49,074 nt of DNA from Glaciecola sp964418575 (GCA_964418575.1 CAYQMI010000011.1:1-49074); one strand, 5' to 3'. Shown: positions 17,717 through 26,974, numbered from the stretch's first letter. Numbers and translations are program-made. Notes: a model not told the origin generated them from the letters alone.

Positions 17717-19036
17717 ATGAAATCACTGGCGAAATGGCTTACCGAGATTGAAGCTGGCCATCCTACCGAGATTGATATGGGCTTATGTCGCTGCAACGAG
17801 GTAGCCCAGCGTCTTAATATCGACTTCAAGGACTCCATTGTCATTACCGTTGCTGGCACTAACGGCAAGGGCACGACTTGCCGACTTATAGAACAAGTCT
17901 GCTCTGCAGCTGGCCTTTCGGTGGGAGTTTACAGCTCACCTCATATACTACGTTTTAATGAACGCATTCGCATGAATGGCATTGATAGCCCAGATGACGA
18001 CATTTGTGAGGCTTTTGCGTCTATCGACGCAGTTAAACAAACCATCAGCCTTACCTACTTTGAGTACGCTACTCTTGCCGCTATGCACATATTTAGTCAG
18101 GCAAAGTGCCAGGTAGTCATACTGGAAGTTGGTTTAGGCGGTAGATTGGACGCGACAAATATTGTTGATGCCGATATCAATATTTTGACAACCATCGCGC
18201 TTGACCACCAAGACTATCTTGGCAACACCTTAGACGATATCGCCCGAGAAAAAGCCGGTATTATTAAAGCAGATAAGCTAAGTGTGATTGGATTTGCTGA
18301 GCAATACCCTAAAGCAGAGCAGTGGTTGCTTCAGCAGAACAATCAGGTGTTGAGGCGCGATCAAGATTTTAGTTTGTCCATTAAATCTGGCGTGAATCAA
18401 GGCGTATTAAGCTTTTCTGGCAAGGAATATCAGTATTGCTGGCACAGGAGTGCAATACCTGCCCAAAACGTCATAACAGCGATTGCAGCTCTTTGGCAAT
18501 TAAGCACTTTATTAGATGCTACCGATACCTTATCCGCTCTGTTAAATGACCGAGCACAGATGCAGCAGATCATAGAAAATACAAAGCTTGCGGGGCGAGC
18601 TCAAATTGTAGCTCAACAGCCCTTAATAATGCTCGATGTTGCGCACAATGAAGCCTCAGCGGATTATCTTGTGGACAAAATCCGCACTTTTGATTTTGAT
18701 CGCTGTCATATCGTTGCTGGCATGCTAAAAGATAAAAATATTGAAGATACGCTTGCAAGCTTAAGCCGAATATCCGCGAATTGGTATTGCGCAAGCTTAC
18801 CCGGTAAACGAGGACAAGATTCATCACGTTTGCTAGCAGCCTTAGCCAATCAAAAACACGGGGCTGATGAAGAGTATTTAAATCGCACGCTAAATGTTGG
18901 GGCTTATGAATCAATTAGCGAAGCCTTATCTAGCGCTGTTAAACAAGCATCGAATACTGATATGATAGTGGTTGTTGGTTCTTTTGTGAGCGTCGCCGAA
19001 GCAATGAATTACTTGAATCAACATCCACGAAACTAA
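17717..19036 (+). CDS. folC: Bifunctional folylpolyglutamate synthase / dihydrofolate synthase
   Basis: FolC (439 aa) adds glutamate to dihydropteroate and folates. The ATP P-loop GTNGKGTT is at residues 47-54, and the Mur-ligase family motifs LEVGLGGRLDATN and TTIALDHQDYLG follow. It lies in the conserved accD-folC-dedD order and its start overlaps no other gene. Confidence 0.96.
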   Translation: MKSLAKWLTEIEAGHPTEIDMGLCRCNEVAQRLNIDFKDSIVITVAGTNGKGTTCRLIEQVCSAAGLSVGVYSSPHILRFNERIRMNGIDSPDDDICEAFASIDAVKQTISLTYFEYATLAAMHIFSQAKCQVVILEVGLGGRLDATNIVDADINILTTIALDHQDYLGNTLDDIAREKAGIIKADKLSVIGFAEQYPKAEQWLLQQNNQVLRRDQDFSLSIKSGVNQGVLSFSGKEYQYCWHRSAIPAQNVITAIAALWQLSTLLDATDTLSALLNDRAQMQQIIENTKLAGRAQIVAQQPLIMLDVAHNEASADYLVDKIRTFDFDRCHIVAGMLKDKNIEDTLASLSRISANWYCASLPGKRGQDSSRLLAALANQKHGADEEYLNRTLNVGAYESISEALSSAVKQASNTDMIVVVGSFVSVAEAMNYLNQHPRN

Positions 19037-19050
19037 ATGGCTGTATAAAT

Positions 19051-19710
19051 ATGAACTCTGCTTTACAAAACAGACTGGTTGGCACCATCATCGTAGTGGC
19101 ATTGGTGGTTATTTTGTTGCCCGAAGTACTCGATGGTGAAAAAAGCGAGAGTAGCCTTGATTTTGTAGATATACCTCCCGCACCATCCGCTATTGTGGTC
19201 GAACCTGCCGATGAATTCCCGCAGCAAACACTGGAAGACAAAGCCTTAAGACCTGCTGAAGTAATTGACGAAGTTGCTTTGGACGATGAGTCTGCCGACG
19301 AGATAGCTCAGGCCAATAACAGTGATTCAAATAATACTGCTAGCCAAGCACAGGCTACGGCGGCAAAGCCTGTTCTTGGACAAAGGGCTTCAACATCTGC
19401 TGCAAATAGCGATAACTCCCAAAGCGCAACAGAAGAACCTGAGGTTGAAATAGATGTAAAAGACTCAGGTTGGGTAGTGCAATTAGGCAGTTTCCGGTAT
19501 GAAAAAAATGTAAACGAACTCATCGCGCAACTAAAGCAAGCAGGTTACAGAGCATATAGCCGTCCAGTAAAAACTAGCGTAGGTGTGCTTAATAAGGTGT
19601 TTGTAGGGCCGGAGTTAGAGCGCGATAAGCTCGAACAAGCCCTGCCACATTTACAAGAGCTGACCAATCTCAAAGGAAAAATAACTGCATTTGAAGTTAG
19701 CGCTGAATAA
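19051..19710 (+). CDS. dedD: SPOR-domain protein (DedD-like)
   Basis: This is a 219-aa bitopic inner-membrane protein. One transmembrane helix lies at about residues 8-25, followed by an acidic, Ser/Ala-rich periplasmic linker (about 30-138) and a C-terminal SPOR domain (about 142-217; DSGWVVQLGSFRYEKN). SPOR domains bind denuded peptidoglycan glycans at the septum. Position between folC and cvpA and the domain layout identify DedD. Confidence 0.9.
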   Translation: MNSALQNRLVGTIIVVALVVILLPEVLDGEKSESSLDFVDIPPAPSAIVVEPADEFPQQTLEDKALRPAEVIDEVALDDESADEIAQANNSDSNNTASQAQATAAKPVLGQRASTSAANSDNSQSATEEPEVEIDVKDSGWVVQLGSFRYEKNVNELIAQLKQAGYRAYSRPVKTSVGVLNKVFVGPELERDKLEQALPHLQELTNLKGKITAFEVSAE

Positions 19711-19778
19711 GTTAATTTGCTAAACTGCGCGCCAAATCGAGTACTACTCTCACATTTGCATTGGAACTATTGTCACAC

Positions 19779-20270
19779 ATGAACTGGTTTGACTTTACCA
19801 TCTTAGGCATCATCGCGTTTTCAGCGGTCATCAGCGTTGTGAGAGGATTTGTAAAAGAAGCCATATCTCTTGTTGTATGGTTGACAGCCTTTTTTATCGC
19901 CAGCCAATTTTATCCAAATCTAGCGCAATTTCTTACCCAAATAGACGACAACATGCTGCGCAATGGCGTTGCGATCACCATTTTATTTATTGGCACATTA
20001 ATCGCTGGCGCACTGATTAATTACGTTGTGTCGCAGCTAGTTAAAGCCACGGGTTTATCAGGAACCGACCGAGTCTTAGGTGCAGTTTTTGGCGCACTTC
20101 GAGGCGTACTTGTAGTAAGCGCAGCATTATTCTTTTTAGATACCTTTACTCCAGCCTCCGATTCGATGTGGTGGGCGAAGTCTTTATTGGTACCTGAATT
20201 TAAATTTATAATCGAATGGTTTTTTGAATATCTGAAAGAGAGCTCCAGCTTTCTTTCCGACTCTATATAA
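19779..20270 (+). CDS. cvpA: CvpA family membrane protein
   Basis: CvpA (163 aa) is a four-helix inner-membrane protein needed for colicin V production in E. coli and linked to envelope functions. The family start WFDFTILGIIAFSAVISVVRG, the FVKEAISL motif and GTDRVLGAVFGALRG are clear. I use the ATG at 19779; a TTG six codons upstream would add residues not usual for the family. It lies 13 bp before purF. Confidence 0.92.
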   Translation: MNWFDFTILGIIAFSAVISVVRGFVKEAISLVVWLTAFFIASQFYPNLAQFLTQIDDNMLRNGVAITILFIGTLIAGALINYVVSQLVKATGLSGTDRVLGAVFGALRGVLVVSAALFFLDTFTPASDSMWWAKSLLVPEFKFIIEWFFEYLKESSSFLSDSI

Positions 20271-20283
20271 GGGTGTTTAAAGT

Positions 20284-21801
20284 ATGTGTGGTATTGTCGG
20301 CATTGTAGGCCAAGAACCTGTCAACCAATCTATATACGATGCATTAATGGTATTACAGCATCGTGGGCAGGATGCCGCTGGGATCATGACCATTGAAAAC
20401 AACATGTTTAACTTGCGCAAAGACAATGGTTTGGTTCGAGATGTGTTTCATACACGCCATATGAAGCGCCTAACGGGCAACGTTGGAATAGGGCACTGCC
20501 GCTATCCTACTGCCGGTAGCTCAAGCTCTGCTGAAGCGCAGCCTTTTTACGTGAACTCTCCCTTCGGTATCGCTTTTGCTCATAACGGCAATTTAACCAA
20601 CTCTCACCAGCTGCAGGAAGAAGTTTTCAAAATTGCTCGCAGGCATATCAATACCACTTCCGATTCTGAGTTACTGTTGAATATATTCGCTCACGCGCTG
20701 CATCAAACTGCTGACTTGACCATTCACCCCGATGAAATTTTTGTTGCTGTTGAAAAGGTACATAAAAACATCAAAGGTGCTTATGCAGTCGTAGCCGCGA
20801 TTATCGGTCAGGGCATGGTGGCATTTAGAGATCCAAACGGTATACGCCCGCTAGTATTAGGTAAACGCACAACCGAGAAAGGCGATGAATACATGGTCGC
20901 TTCTGAGAGTGTTGCCTTAGATGCTGTAGGCTTTAAGTTCATTCGTGATGTAGCGCCTGGCGAAGCGATTTACGTTACTGAAAAGGGCGAACTGTTTACC
21001 AAACAGTGCGCAGAAAACCCAACGTGTAACCCTTGTATTTTTGAATTTGTATATTTTGCTCGTCCTGACAGTTTTATTGATGGTGTGTCGGTTTATGCAT
21101 CTCGCGTAAACATGGGCAAAAAGCTAGGTGAAAAAATTAAAAGAGAATGGGAAGATTTGGATATCGATGTAGTTATCCCGATTCCTGAAACCTCAATGGA
21201 TGTGGCGCTGCAAATAGCGAATACTTTAAACCTGCCATACAGACAAGGTTTCGTGAAAAACCGCTACATTGGCCGCACCTTTATTATGCCAGGACAAAAG
21301 ATGCGCAGAAAGTCCGTGCGTCGTAAGCTAAATGCAATATCGTCTGAGTTTAAAGGCAAAAACGTTTTGTTGGTAGACGACAGTATTGTGCGCGGTACCA
21401 CCTCTGAACAAATTATAGAGATGGCTAGAGAGTCAGGTGCTAACAAGGTGTATTTTGCCTCTGCAGCCCCTGAGATTCGCTTTCCGAATGTGTATGGAAT
21501 AGATATGCCATCGGCAAATGAGTTGATTGCTTATGGACGCGAAATTGATCAAATTTGTGAGTGTATTAAAGCCGACGGTTTGATTTTCCAAGACATTCAA
21601 GACTTAGTGGATGCTGTTTCTGAAGAAAACCCGGTGATCACTCGATTTGAAACATCCGTTTTTGACGGCAACTACGTGACAGGCGATGTAGACCAAGACT
21701 ATCTTGAGCGTATTGACCAAGCGCGAAGTGAATCGTCGAAAGCGCCTCTGCGTATTCAGGCAGAGCTGAGTAATCTTGAAATGCATAATATGAGCAACTA
21801 A
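20284..21801 (+). CDS. purF: Amidophosphoribosyltransferase
   Basis: PurF (505 aa) performs the first committed step of purine synthesis. The mature protein starts at the nucleophile Cys2 (MCGIVGIVG), the glutaminase domain includes GHCRYPTAGSS and HNGNLTN, and the PRPP-binding loop is VLLVDDSIVRGTTS. It is the last gene of the string and is followed by a strong terminator. Confidence 0.98.
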   Translation: MCGIVGIVGQEPVNQSIYDALMVLQHRGQDAAGIMTIENNMFNLRKDNGLVRDVFHTRHMKRLTGNVGIGHCRYPTAGSSSSAEAQPFYVNSPFGIAFAHNGNLTNSHQLQEEVFKIARRHINTTSDSELLLNIFAHALHQTADLTIHPDEIFVAVEKVHKNIKGAYAVVAAIIGQGMVAFRDPNGIRPLVLGKRTTEKGDEYMVASESVALDAVGFKFIRDVAPGEAIYVTEKGELFTKQCAENPTCNPCIFEFVYFARPDSFIDGVSVYASRVNMGKKLGEKIKREWEDLDIDVVIPIPETSMDVALQIANTLNLPYRQGFVKNRYIGRTFIMPGQKMRRKSVRRKLNAISSEFKGKNVLLVDDSIVRGTTSEQIIEMARESGANKVYFASAAPEIRFPNVYGIDMPSANELIAYGREIDQICECIKADGLIFQDIQDLVDAVSEENPVITRFETSVFDGNYVTGDVDQDYLERIDQARSESSKAPLRIQAELSNLEMHNMSN

Positions 21802-21831
21802 ACACGAACATCTGCACGATTTCTAAATAAA

Positions 21832-21860
21832 AAAACAGCCATCATTATGATGGCTGTTTT
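21832..21860 (+). terminator. Intrinsic terminator after purF
   Basis: A 13-bp perfect stem with a TTA loop (AAAACAGCCATCA paired with TGATGGCTGTTTT) lies 30 bp after purF. The U-rich arm is part of the stem, so it could act in both directions. Its arms are almost the same as those of the terminator at 25120-25148. Confidence 0.9.
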
Positions 21861-21962
21861 GGTCTAATATAAGTATTTATGTCGCCGAATATAAAAGTCA
21901 TTTTAGTAATCTTTCAGCACCTATTAACTGCTATAAGTCAATAACGCGTTTTTAATAAACAT

Positions 21963-21998
21963 ATGATTGTTTTTGCGATATCATGAAAGAACAATCAT
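21963..21998. promoter_or_regulatory. Inverted repeat ahead of the large lipoprotein gene
   Basis: A 9-bp perfect inverted repeat, ATGATTGTT and AACAATCAT, with an 18-bp spacer ends 17 bp before the ATG at 22016. It could be an operator or a 5' leader hairpin. The binding factor is not recognisable. Confidence 0.4.
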
Positions 21999-22015
21999 AG
22001 GGAAATGGAATCACG

Positions 22016-25000
22016 ATGATAAAATACAATGGAAGTATGGAAACAAAAGCGCTGATTTGCGCGTTGTCGGTTTTTATATTGAGCGCTTGTGGCGGTGGCT
22101 CAGACAGTGAATTAAACAGTCCTCCTTCTGCGGTTGAGCCCCCACCTGTGGCATCAACTCCGCCAACTCCTCCGCCACCAGAACACTCGATTAATGGAAT
22201 GGGCATCAAAGGNNNNNNNNNNNNNNNNNNNNNNNNNNNNNNNNNNNNNNNNNNNNNNNNNNNNNNNNNNNNNNNNNNNNNNNNNNNNNNNNNNNNNNNN
22301 NNNNNNNNNNNNCTCCGCCAACTCCTCCGCCACCAGAACACTCGATTAATGGAATGGGCATCAAAGGACCGTTAGTAAATGCCAATGTATCGCTATACCG
22401 ATTTGATGCAAACATGGTGCATAGTAAGGGGAGTCTTGTCACTCAGGCTGTTTCTAACGAAAAGGCGCTGATCACAGGGTTAACATTGAATGAAGAGCTA
22501 GACGAATTGTATGTAATAGAGTTTACGGTCGGCACATCCACTATTGATATGACTACGGATATGAGTCCAGCTTTTACTACTCTGCGTAATATAGTCACAA
22601 AGAAACAAATTGAAAGCGGCACATTTGTCGTTGCTACTCCTTTGTCTACGCTAACGCTCGCGCTACTCAAGGAAAACTTAGCACTGGGGCAAACCATTAA
22701 CACGGCCACACAAAACGCCGAAATTACAATTCGGAATATTTTTGCTGGGCAGTCAAACGGTGAATTTAGTACGCTCAGTACTATCCCCACGCTTGATGCT
22801 TCGGCCTCTGTCGCGTCTATTGATGCAATTTGGCTATCTAGGTTAAGTAATGAGGTCGCTGCCACTTTGATAACGACCTTATTTACTCGAGTCTCGAATG
22901 ACAATTTCAGCCTAGATGATTTAGTAGGGCAACTCGCGCAAGATTTAATTGATGGCAAGTTAGATGCATCGGCGCCGAGCGCACTTAGCTATGAATTTAA
23001 TGATTTGACCCATTTCAACAAGCCAATTTCTGAGCTTAGCTTTGCTGGCTCCTCAGATATTCCAATTAGCGACATGCGGGCTATATTGGACAGTGAAAAT
23101 TCAAAAACTGGTTTGTCTTCATTTGACGTCAAGAGTGCAGCGTTAGCAGAATTTAACTTTCTTATCGTGCTAAATGCAGACCTTGACGAAGACGGTATAG
23201 TAAATACCCTCGATACCGACGCCGACAACGATGGTTACGTCAACTCAGATGAAGCGTTCCCGTTTGACGCGACAGAGTGGCGCGACTTCGACCAAGATAA
23301 TATAGGTGACAATGCCGATGTGGACGACGACAATGACGGTGTTGCAGATTTAGAGGATGCGTTTCCTGAAGATGCAACTGAGTGGCGTGACTTCGACCAA
23401 GACAACATAGGTGATAATGCCGATAGTGACGACGATAATGATGGTGTTGCTGATTTAGAGGACGCCTTTCCAGAGGATGCAACAGAATGGCGTGACTTTG
23501 ATAAAGACAACATAGGTGACAACGCTGATAGTGATGATGACAATGACGGAATTTCTGATCAAGATGATGTTTTTCCTTACGACGTATCTGAATGGCAAGA
23601 CAGCGATGCTGATTCAATAGGTGACAACCGAGACACCGACGATGACAACGATGGCGTCAACGATGAGAACGATCAATTCCCCTTAAATCGTACTGAACAA
23701 TATGACTTTGACAATGACGGCGTTGGCGATAATTTAGATAACGATGACGACAATGACGGTATCACCGATGATATAGATGAATTTACGATTGTTGGCTTTA
23801 AATCTGAGTATCGTAAGGAAGAAGAAATCCATTTGTTGATCAGAGCAAAGTCCGGATTTGATATACCAGATACACCAACATCAGGATTTCACATTCAGTA
23901 TTACACATATGATATTGCTAATGAGTCTACGCGCATCGAGAGATATATTGAGCAGGGTTTTTATAATGCTCAATACAACAGCGGAAAAGCAGCTTACGAG
24001 GTGCGCTTCCCCGCGCCCCCATATGAGGCAGATTTTAAAACGGTGGTGAGCTTTTATTGTTCAATTATTGATTCGCCTTGTGACCAAAGACCTTACGTTC
24101 AGAACGAGCATACGCTGCGCTATGAAGTGATTTGTTCTCAAGACGAAACTTGCGAGCGAATCATTGATGAGAATCCAGGCCCAGTAGTGGTTAGTGGTTC
24201 TACCGAAAGTTATTTTCCAGGCTCTTTTATAAAAGATTCGTTAGGCAGATTATTGGTTTCATATTTGGCCACTTCGGCTACAAACTACTATGATTCTATT
24301 AGTGTGTCATACGACAATGGTAACTCATGGTCTTTGTTGCGCAGGTCAGAACAAGATAGTTTTTCTGAAAAAACGCTGCTACATTCAAGCAGTGACGGTA
24401 CCTTGCGCTCAATACAGTCTTGCGAACTCACAAAGCTCTGTATTTCACAACAGTCGAGAAGTGGATTTTGGTCACAAATAGGGACTTTCGATGTCTCAAA
24501 AACCTTTGGTTGTCGTGGTAGTAATTGTTTCGAGATTCCAATTCAAAGTGACTTGTTAGAGTTCAAAAACGGTGAATACGCACTGATGTTTAGCTACGAA
24601 ATAAATGGATCCTTGAATATTTTAATCACCAAGACCACTGACTTTACTAATTGGTCTGTGCCAGTTGTGGTTAATGACGAAGCTAATGCAGATTTTGGGG
24701 CTCGTATACTCGAGTTGTCTGACGGCTCACTGGTAGTAGCACATATCTCATATGCTCCTAGGGGCATAGGTATATTTAAGTCGACAGATAGCGGCAATAC
24801 ATGGACCAAAACACAGCATATTGAAAAAGACAGTTTTGCAAGTTCTGAAGTTTCTCTGATAGAGGACGAGGGCCAAGTTAGGTTGTTTTACGTAAATAGA
24901 GGGACCTTGTATTTTCAAAAAATGGATGAGCAAGGTATATTTCAAAATCCGATATCTCTTATTCCAATTGAGAGCTTTGAACCTTTAGTTATAAAACAGA

Positions 25001-25089
25001 ACGATGGCACTTATGGTGCTGTGTATAGTCGGTCTTTAAATGAGAAAAGTAATATTTTTTACGAAAATTTGGGTACATTAGACGACTAG
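22016..25089 (+). CDS. Large surface lipoprotein with type-3 calcium repeats and C-terminal Asp-box domain (interrupted by assembly gap)
   Basis: The ORF starts at 22016 with a lipoprotein signal (lipobox LSAC, Cys at residue 25) and a Pro-rich linker, then runs into 100 Ns. An identical 55-bp block on either side shows that the frame resumes. Collapsing the duplicated ends gives one continuous ORF of about 972 aa. After a long N-terminal region come about five thrombospondin type-3-like calcium repeats (23180-23790, DxDxDG loops) and a C-terminal region with two clear Asp-boxes, SYDNGNSW near 24310 and STDSGNTW near 24782. This suggests a sialidase-like beta-propeller, but no catalytic residues can be assigned. 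It is probably anchored in the outer membrane and exposed. Confidence 0.8.
22158..22367. repeat. 55-bp perfect direct repeat flanking the N run
   Basis: Bases 22158-22212 and 22313-22367 are identical over all 55 positions and touch the Ns on each side. A repeat ending exactly at both gap edges is the signature of overlapping contig ends, not of a natural duplication. Confidence 0.93.
22213..22312. other. Assembly gap of exactly 100 Ns
   Basis: A round 100-base N run is a conventional placeholder for a gap of unknown size. It lies in the Pro-rich linker of the lipoprotein gene, in a low-complexity CCGCCA-rich stretch that would hinder assembly. The true gap is probably negative (an overlap). 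Confidence 0.97.
23266..23790 (+). repeat. Five tandem 105-bp repeats in the lipoprotein gene
   Basis: Units start at 23266, 23371, 23476, 23581 and 23686, exactly 105 bp apart, each coding 35 residues (DATEWRDFD...DDDNDGVADLED...). The first three are nearly identical in protein, and the last two are diverged. Each holds acidic DxDNDG loops typical of type-3 calcium repeats. Confidence 0.92.
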
Positions 25090-25119
25090 TATTACTTCGA
25101 TTTTACTAAGTATAAATAA

Positions 25120-25148
25120 AAAACAGCCATCGTAGAGATGGCTGTTTT
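25120..25148 (+). terminator. Intrinsic terminator after the lipoprotein gene
   Basis: A 12-bp perfect stem (AAAACAGCCATC paired with GATGGCTGTTTT, loop GTAGA) is followed by GTTTT. It lies 30 bp after the lipoprotein stop and also faces the end of the minus-strand Yip1 gene, so it can serve both. Confidence 0.9.
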
Positions 25149-25194
25149 GTTTTAAAATCTCAAGCAAGATAAACGCTAGTCATATCGAGAGGCT

Positions 25195-25800
25195 TTACAG
25201 ATGCTGGGGACCAAGCCCGTAGCTCCATAAAATAACCGACGTTACCATTAAGATAACCATTAATACCAGACCGCAGGTGACAACCGAACTCGAAAAGATA
25301 AAGCCCTTGTCCTCAGGAATGTGAAGCATAATAGGCACGCCGGAGTACAGAAGATAAATAGAGTAGGTCATGCCTAAAAGTACTACCGTCATAATAAACC
25401 ATAGCTCTGGATAGAACGCGCTGAAACCTGCCATGAAAAGTGGCGTCGCAGTATAACCTGCAATTTCCAGGCACTGTGTATAGCTTGGTGTAACATCAAA
25501 AGCTTTAGCTAATTCATGCACAAGCATTGCCAATGCGCTAACACCAAAAATTAAACCACAGTACATAGCAACAGCCATTGAGAAAGCACTTTGTTGTGTA
25601 AGCTTAATTGTTTCTGCAGTTGAACCTGCGCCTATGTCCCAACCAATATAGGCTGATGCATAATATGCCATACACGCTGGAATAAGCGCGATGACGAGAA
25701 CATGACTCAAGGCATAAAAGTAGCTTTCGTGCTTTTTGTCTATGTTCTGCCATTCTTCTTTCGGGGCGGTATAAATTCCCCACAGATGGTTAAGTATCAC
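25195..25800 (-). CDS. Yip1 family membrane protein
   Basis: This is a 201-aa protein with about five transmembrane helices (residues 30-50, 68-95, 115-135, 138-155 and 170-190). The N-terminal soluble stretch LWGIYTAPKEEWQNI is typical of bacterial Yip1-domain proteins. Their function is poorly known. It is convergent with the lipoprotein gene and shares its terminator. Confidence 0.85.
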   Translation of the reverse strand: MILNHLWGIYTAPKEEWQNIDKKHESYFYALSHVLVIALIPACMAYYASAYIGWDIGAGSTAETIKLTQQSAFSMAVAMYCGLIFGVSALAMLVHELAKAFDVTPSYTQCLEIAGYTATPLFMAGFSAFYPELWFIMTVVLLGMTYSIYLLYSGVPIMLHIPEDKGFIFSSSVVTCGLVLMVILMVTSVILWSYGLGPQHL

Positions 25801-26140
25801 TGAGATTTGCTCCTAGTTCGCGCTTTGCTAGCGCATAATCACAACGACTTAGGAGACAATATTTGTATGAAAGGGATCCGCACATTCAGACCTTACAAAC
25901 CTTCGCTACTAAGTCACTTTGAGCGATCGTCTAAATGATGAACGCTCATTAACATTCAATATAAAACATTAACAAATGCTTAACAAGATAGTTGTAAGGT
26001 AAAACTTGATTATTTATTAAAAACCGCAAGTTTTTACTTAAAGACTTATTGTCGGATGAGATATTTTTTCCACACCAGGGCAGCGGTGCTTTATCATCGT
26101 TCTTTTTGCCTGCTATTGCTTAATTTAGTTTTGATACACA

Positions 26141-26185
26141 TTTATAGATTGAACGCTCAAAAGCTATCGTAAGTATCAATGCTAT
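26141..26185. repeat. Dispersed 45-bp repeat, copy A
   Basis: It aligns without gaps to 35681-35725 at 37 of 45 positions. This copy directly adjoins the transposase fragment; the other ends on the start codon of the esterase gene. Confidence 0.65.
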
Positions 26186-26186
26186 A

Positions 26187-26326
26187 GTTGAACTCGTGCA
26201 CACCATCAGTCAGCGCATCGCTAAGCATTTAGAGAGAGTTGGCCTAGTTCAGCGCAACATGGAAAAGTACTTTAGGAGTTGAAAACGCCCTATCGTGATG
26301 GCACGACTTATGTATTTTTCTCCCCT
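26187..26326 (+). pseudogene. Degenerate IS91-family transposase fragment
   Basis: Two frame-shifted pieces match the known IS91/Y2 transposase pattern. The first (26187-26273) reads HTISQRIAKHLERVGLVQRN, like the conserved helix before the long central region. The second (26276-26326) reads ELKTPYRDGTTYVFFSP, like the LKSPYRDGTTH block that normally lies over 100 residues later. The middle has been deleted and the frame has shifted, and a stop ends the second piece. It is a decayed relic and cannot transpose. Confidence 0.7.
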
Positions 26327-26729
26327 TAGCCCAAATGCCTAAATCATCTTCACAACGAACATCTAACAAACCTAAAGGTCAACTGTAACGAAGGGTAGCG
26401 TAAAGCGTTAATTTTACTTATACCCTAAATCCATCAAAATTTTTAAAGGTAGCTATGGCAATTAATTAGAAGAGGCGGGCTTTTTACGCGTTGATAATAA
26501 AGTTAGAGCTAACCCTATGCCAAGATCAAGTGCTAGGCCACTTGCAATGTGCAGAGAAAATGAGCATTTGTGGTTGGCTTGTTTAAAAAGTAAAACTGCA
26601 ATGCAAAAATTGCTGATAAGCCAGTTTTTTGGTTCTGTGAACGACTCGCAAAGCATGTAGCCTCTCGACGTTCACTACCTGTCAGATTTAACAGCTTAAA
26701 ATTTGATTTAAAGAGCATAAAGTATTTTC

Positions 26730-26751
26730 AACTGCTAAACAGTTAGCAGTT
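26730..26751. promoter_or_regulatory. 22-bp dyad upstream of the peptide genes
   Basis: Perfect 9-bp arms AACTGCTAA and TTAGCAGTT flank a 4-base loop (ACAG), ending 24 bp before the first peptide ATG. It may be an operator (the CTG...CAG half-sites resemble LuxR-type sites, but the spacing differs by two bases from the 20-bp lux box) or a 5' leader hairpin next to the GGAG site. Confidence 0.55.
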
Positions 26752-26775
26752 AAAACTAACTATCTGGAGAAAAAC

Positions 26776-26949
26776 ATGAATAAACTACTTAAATCTACAC
26801 TTTTTGCTAGCGCTCTATTAGTAGGCGCAAGTGCCTTTGCAAATACTTCAAATGCCTTAACAAATACTTACAGTGCTCAGCCAAATGACTCTATCTGCAT
26901 AGGCGTAAGCGCAGTTGTTGTGTTTATCGAATACTGTTTCGACATTTAA
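26776..26949 (+). CDS. Small secreted C-x12-C peptide precursor 1
   Basis: This 57-aa ORF starts at ATG behind a good GGAG site. It has a clear Sec signal peptide (basic start MNKLLK, hydrophobic core, AFA cleavage after residue 22), leaving a mature peptide of about 35 residues. The mature part carries two cysteines separated by 12 mainly hydrophobic residues (C19 and C32), in a ND..C.G...YC.D pattern shared with the next gene. I do not recognise the family. The pairing, strong ribosome sites and conserved C-terminal pattern support a real gene. It probably acts outside the cytoplasm. Confidence 0.75.
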   Translation: MNKLLKSTLFASALLVGASAFANTSNALTNTYSAQPNDSICIGVSAVVVFIEYCFDI

Positions 26950-26974
26950 TTAGCCAATTTATAAGGAGAAAACT

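Larger units (their letters stand above)
25801..26775. other. Long AT-rich intergenic region with mobile-element scars
   Basis: This 975-bp stretch holds no intact gene. It contains one copy of a 45-bp dispersed repeat, a degenerate IS91-type transposase fragment, and near its right end a strong dyad in front of the small peptide genes. A 64-codon minus-strand ORF (26462-26656) has no recognisable features and is not called. Confidence 0.7.

Noticed and set aside
22213..22312. Treating the flanking 55-bp copies as a natural tandem duplication or insertion target site
   Set aside because: The copies end exactly at the Ns on both sides, and the N count is a round 100; an assembly overlap explains all of it.
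26462..26656. A 64-codon minus-strand ORF in the long intergenic region
   Set aside because: No ribosome site, no recognised pattern, and it lies in a region of decayed mobile DNA.
26730..26751. Calling the dyad a true lux box
   Set aside because: The half-site spacing is two bases longer than the usual 20-bp lux box, so only a general dyad is reported.
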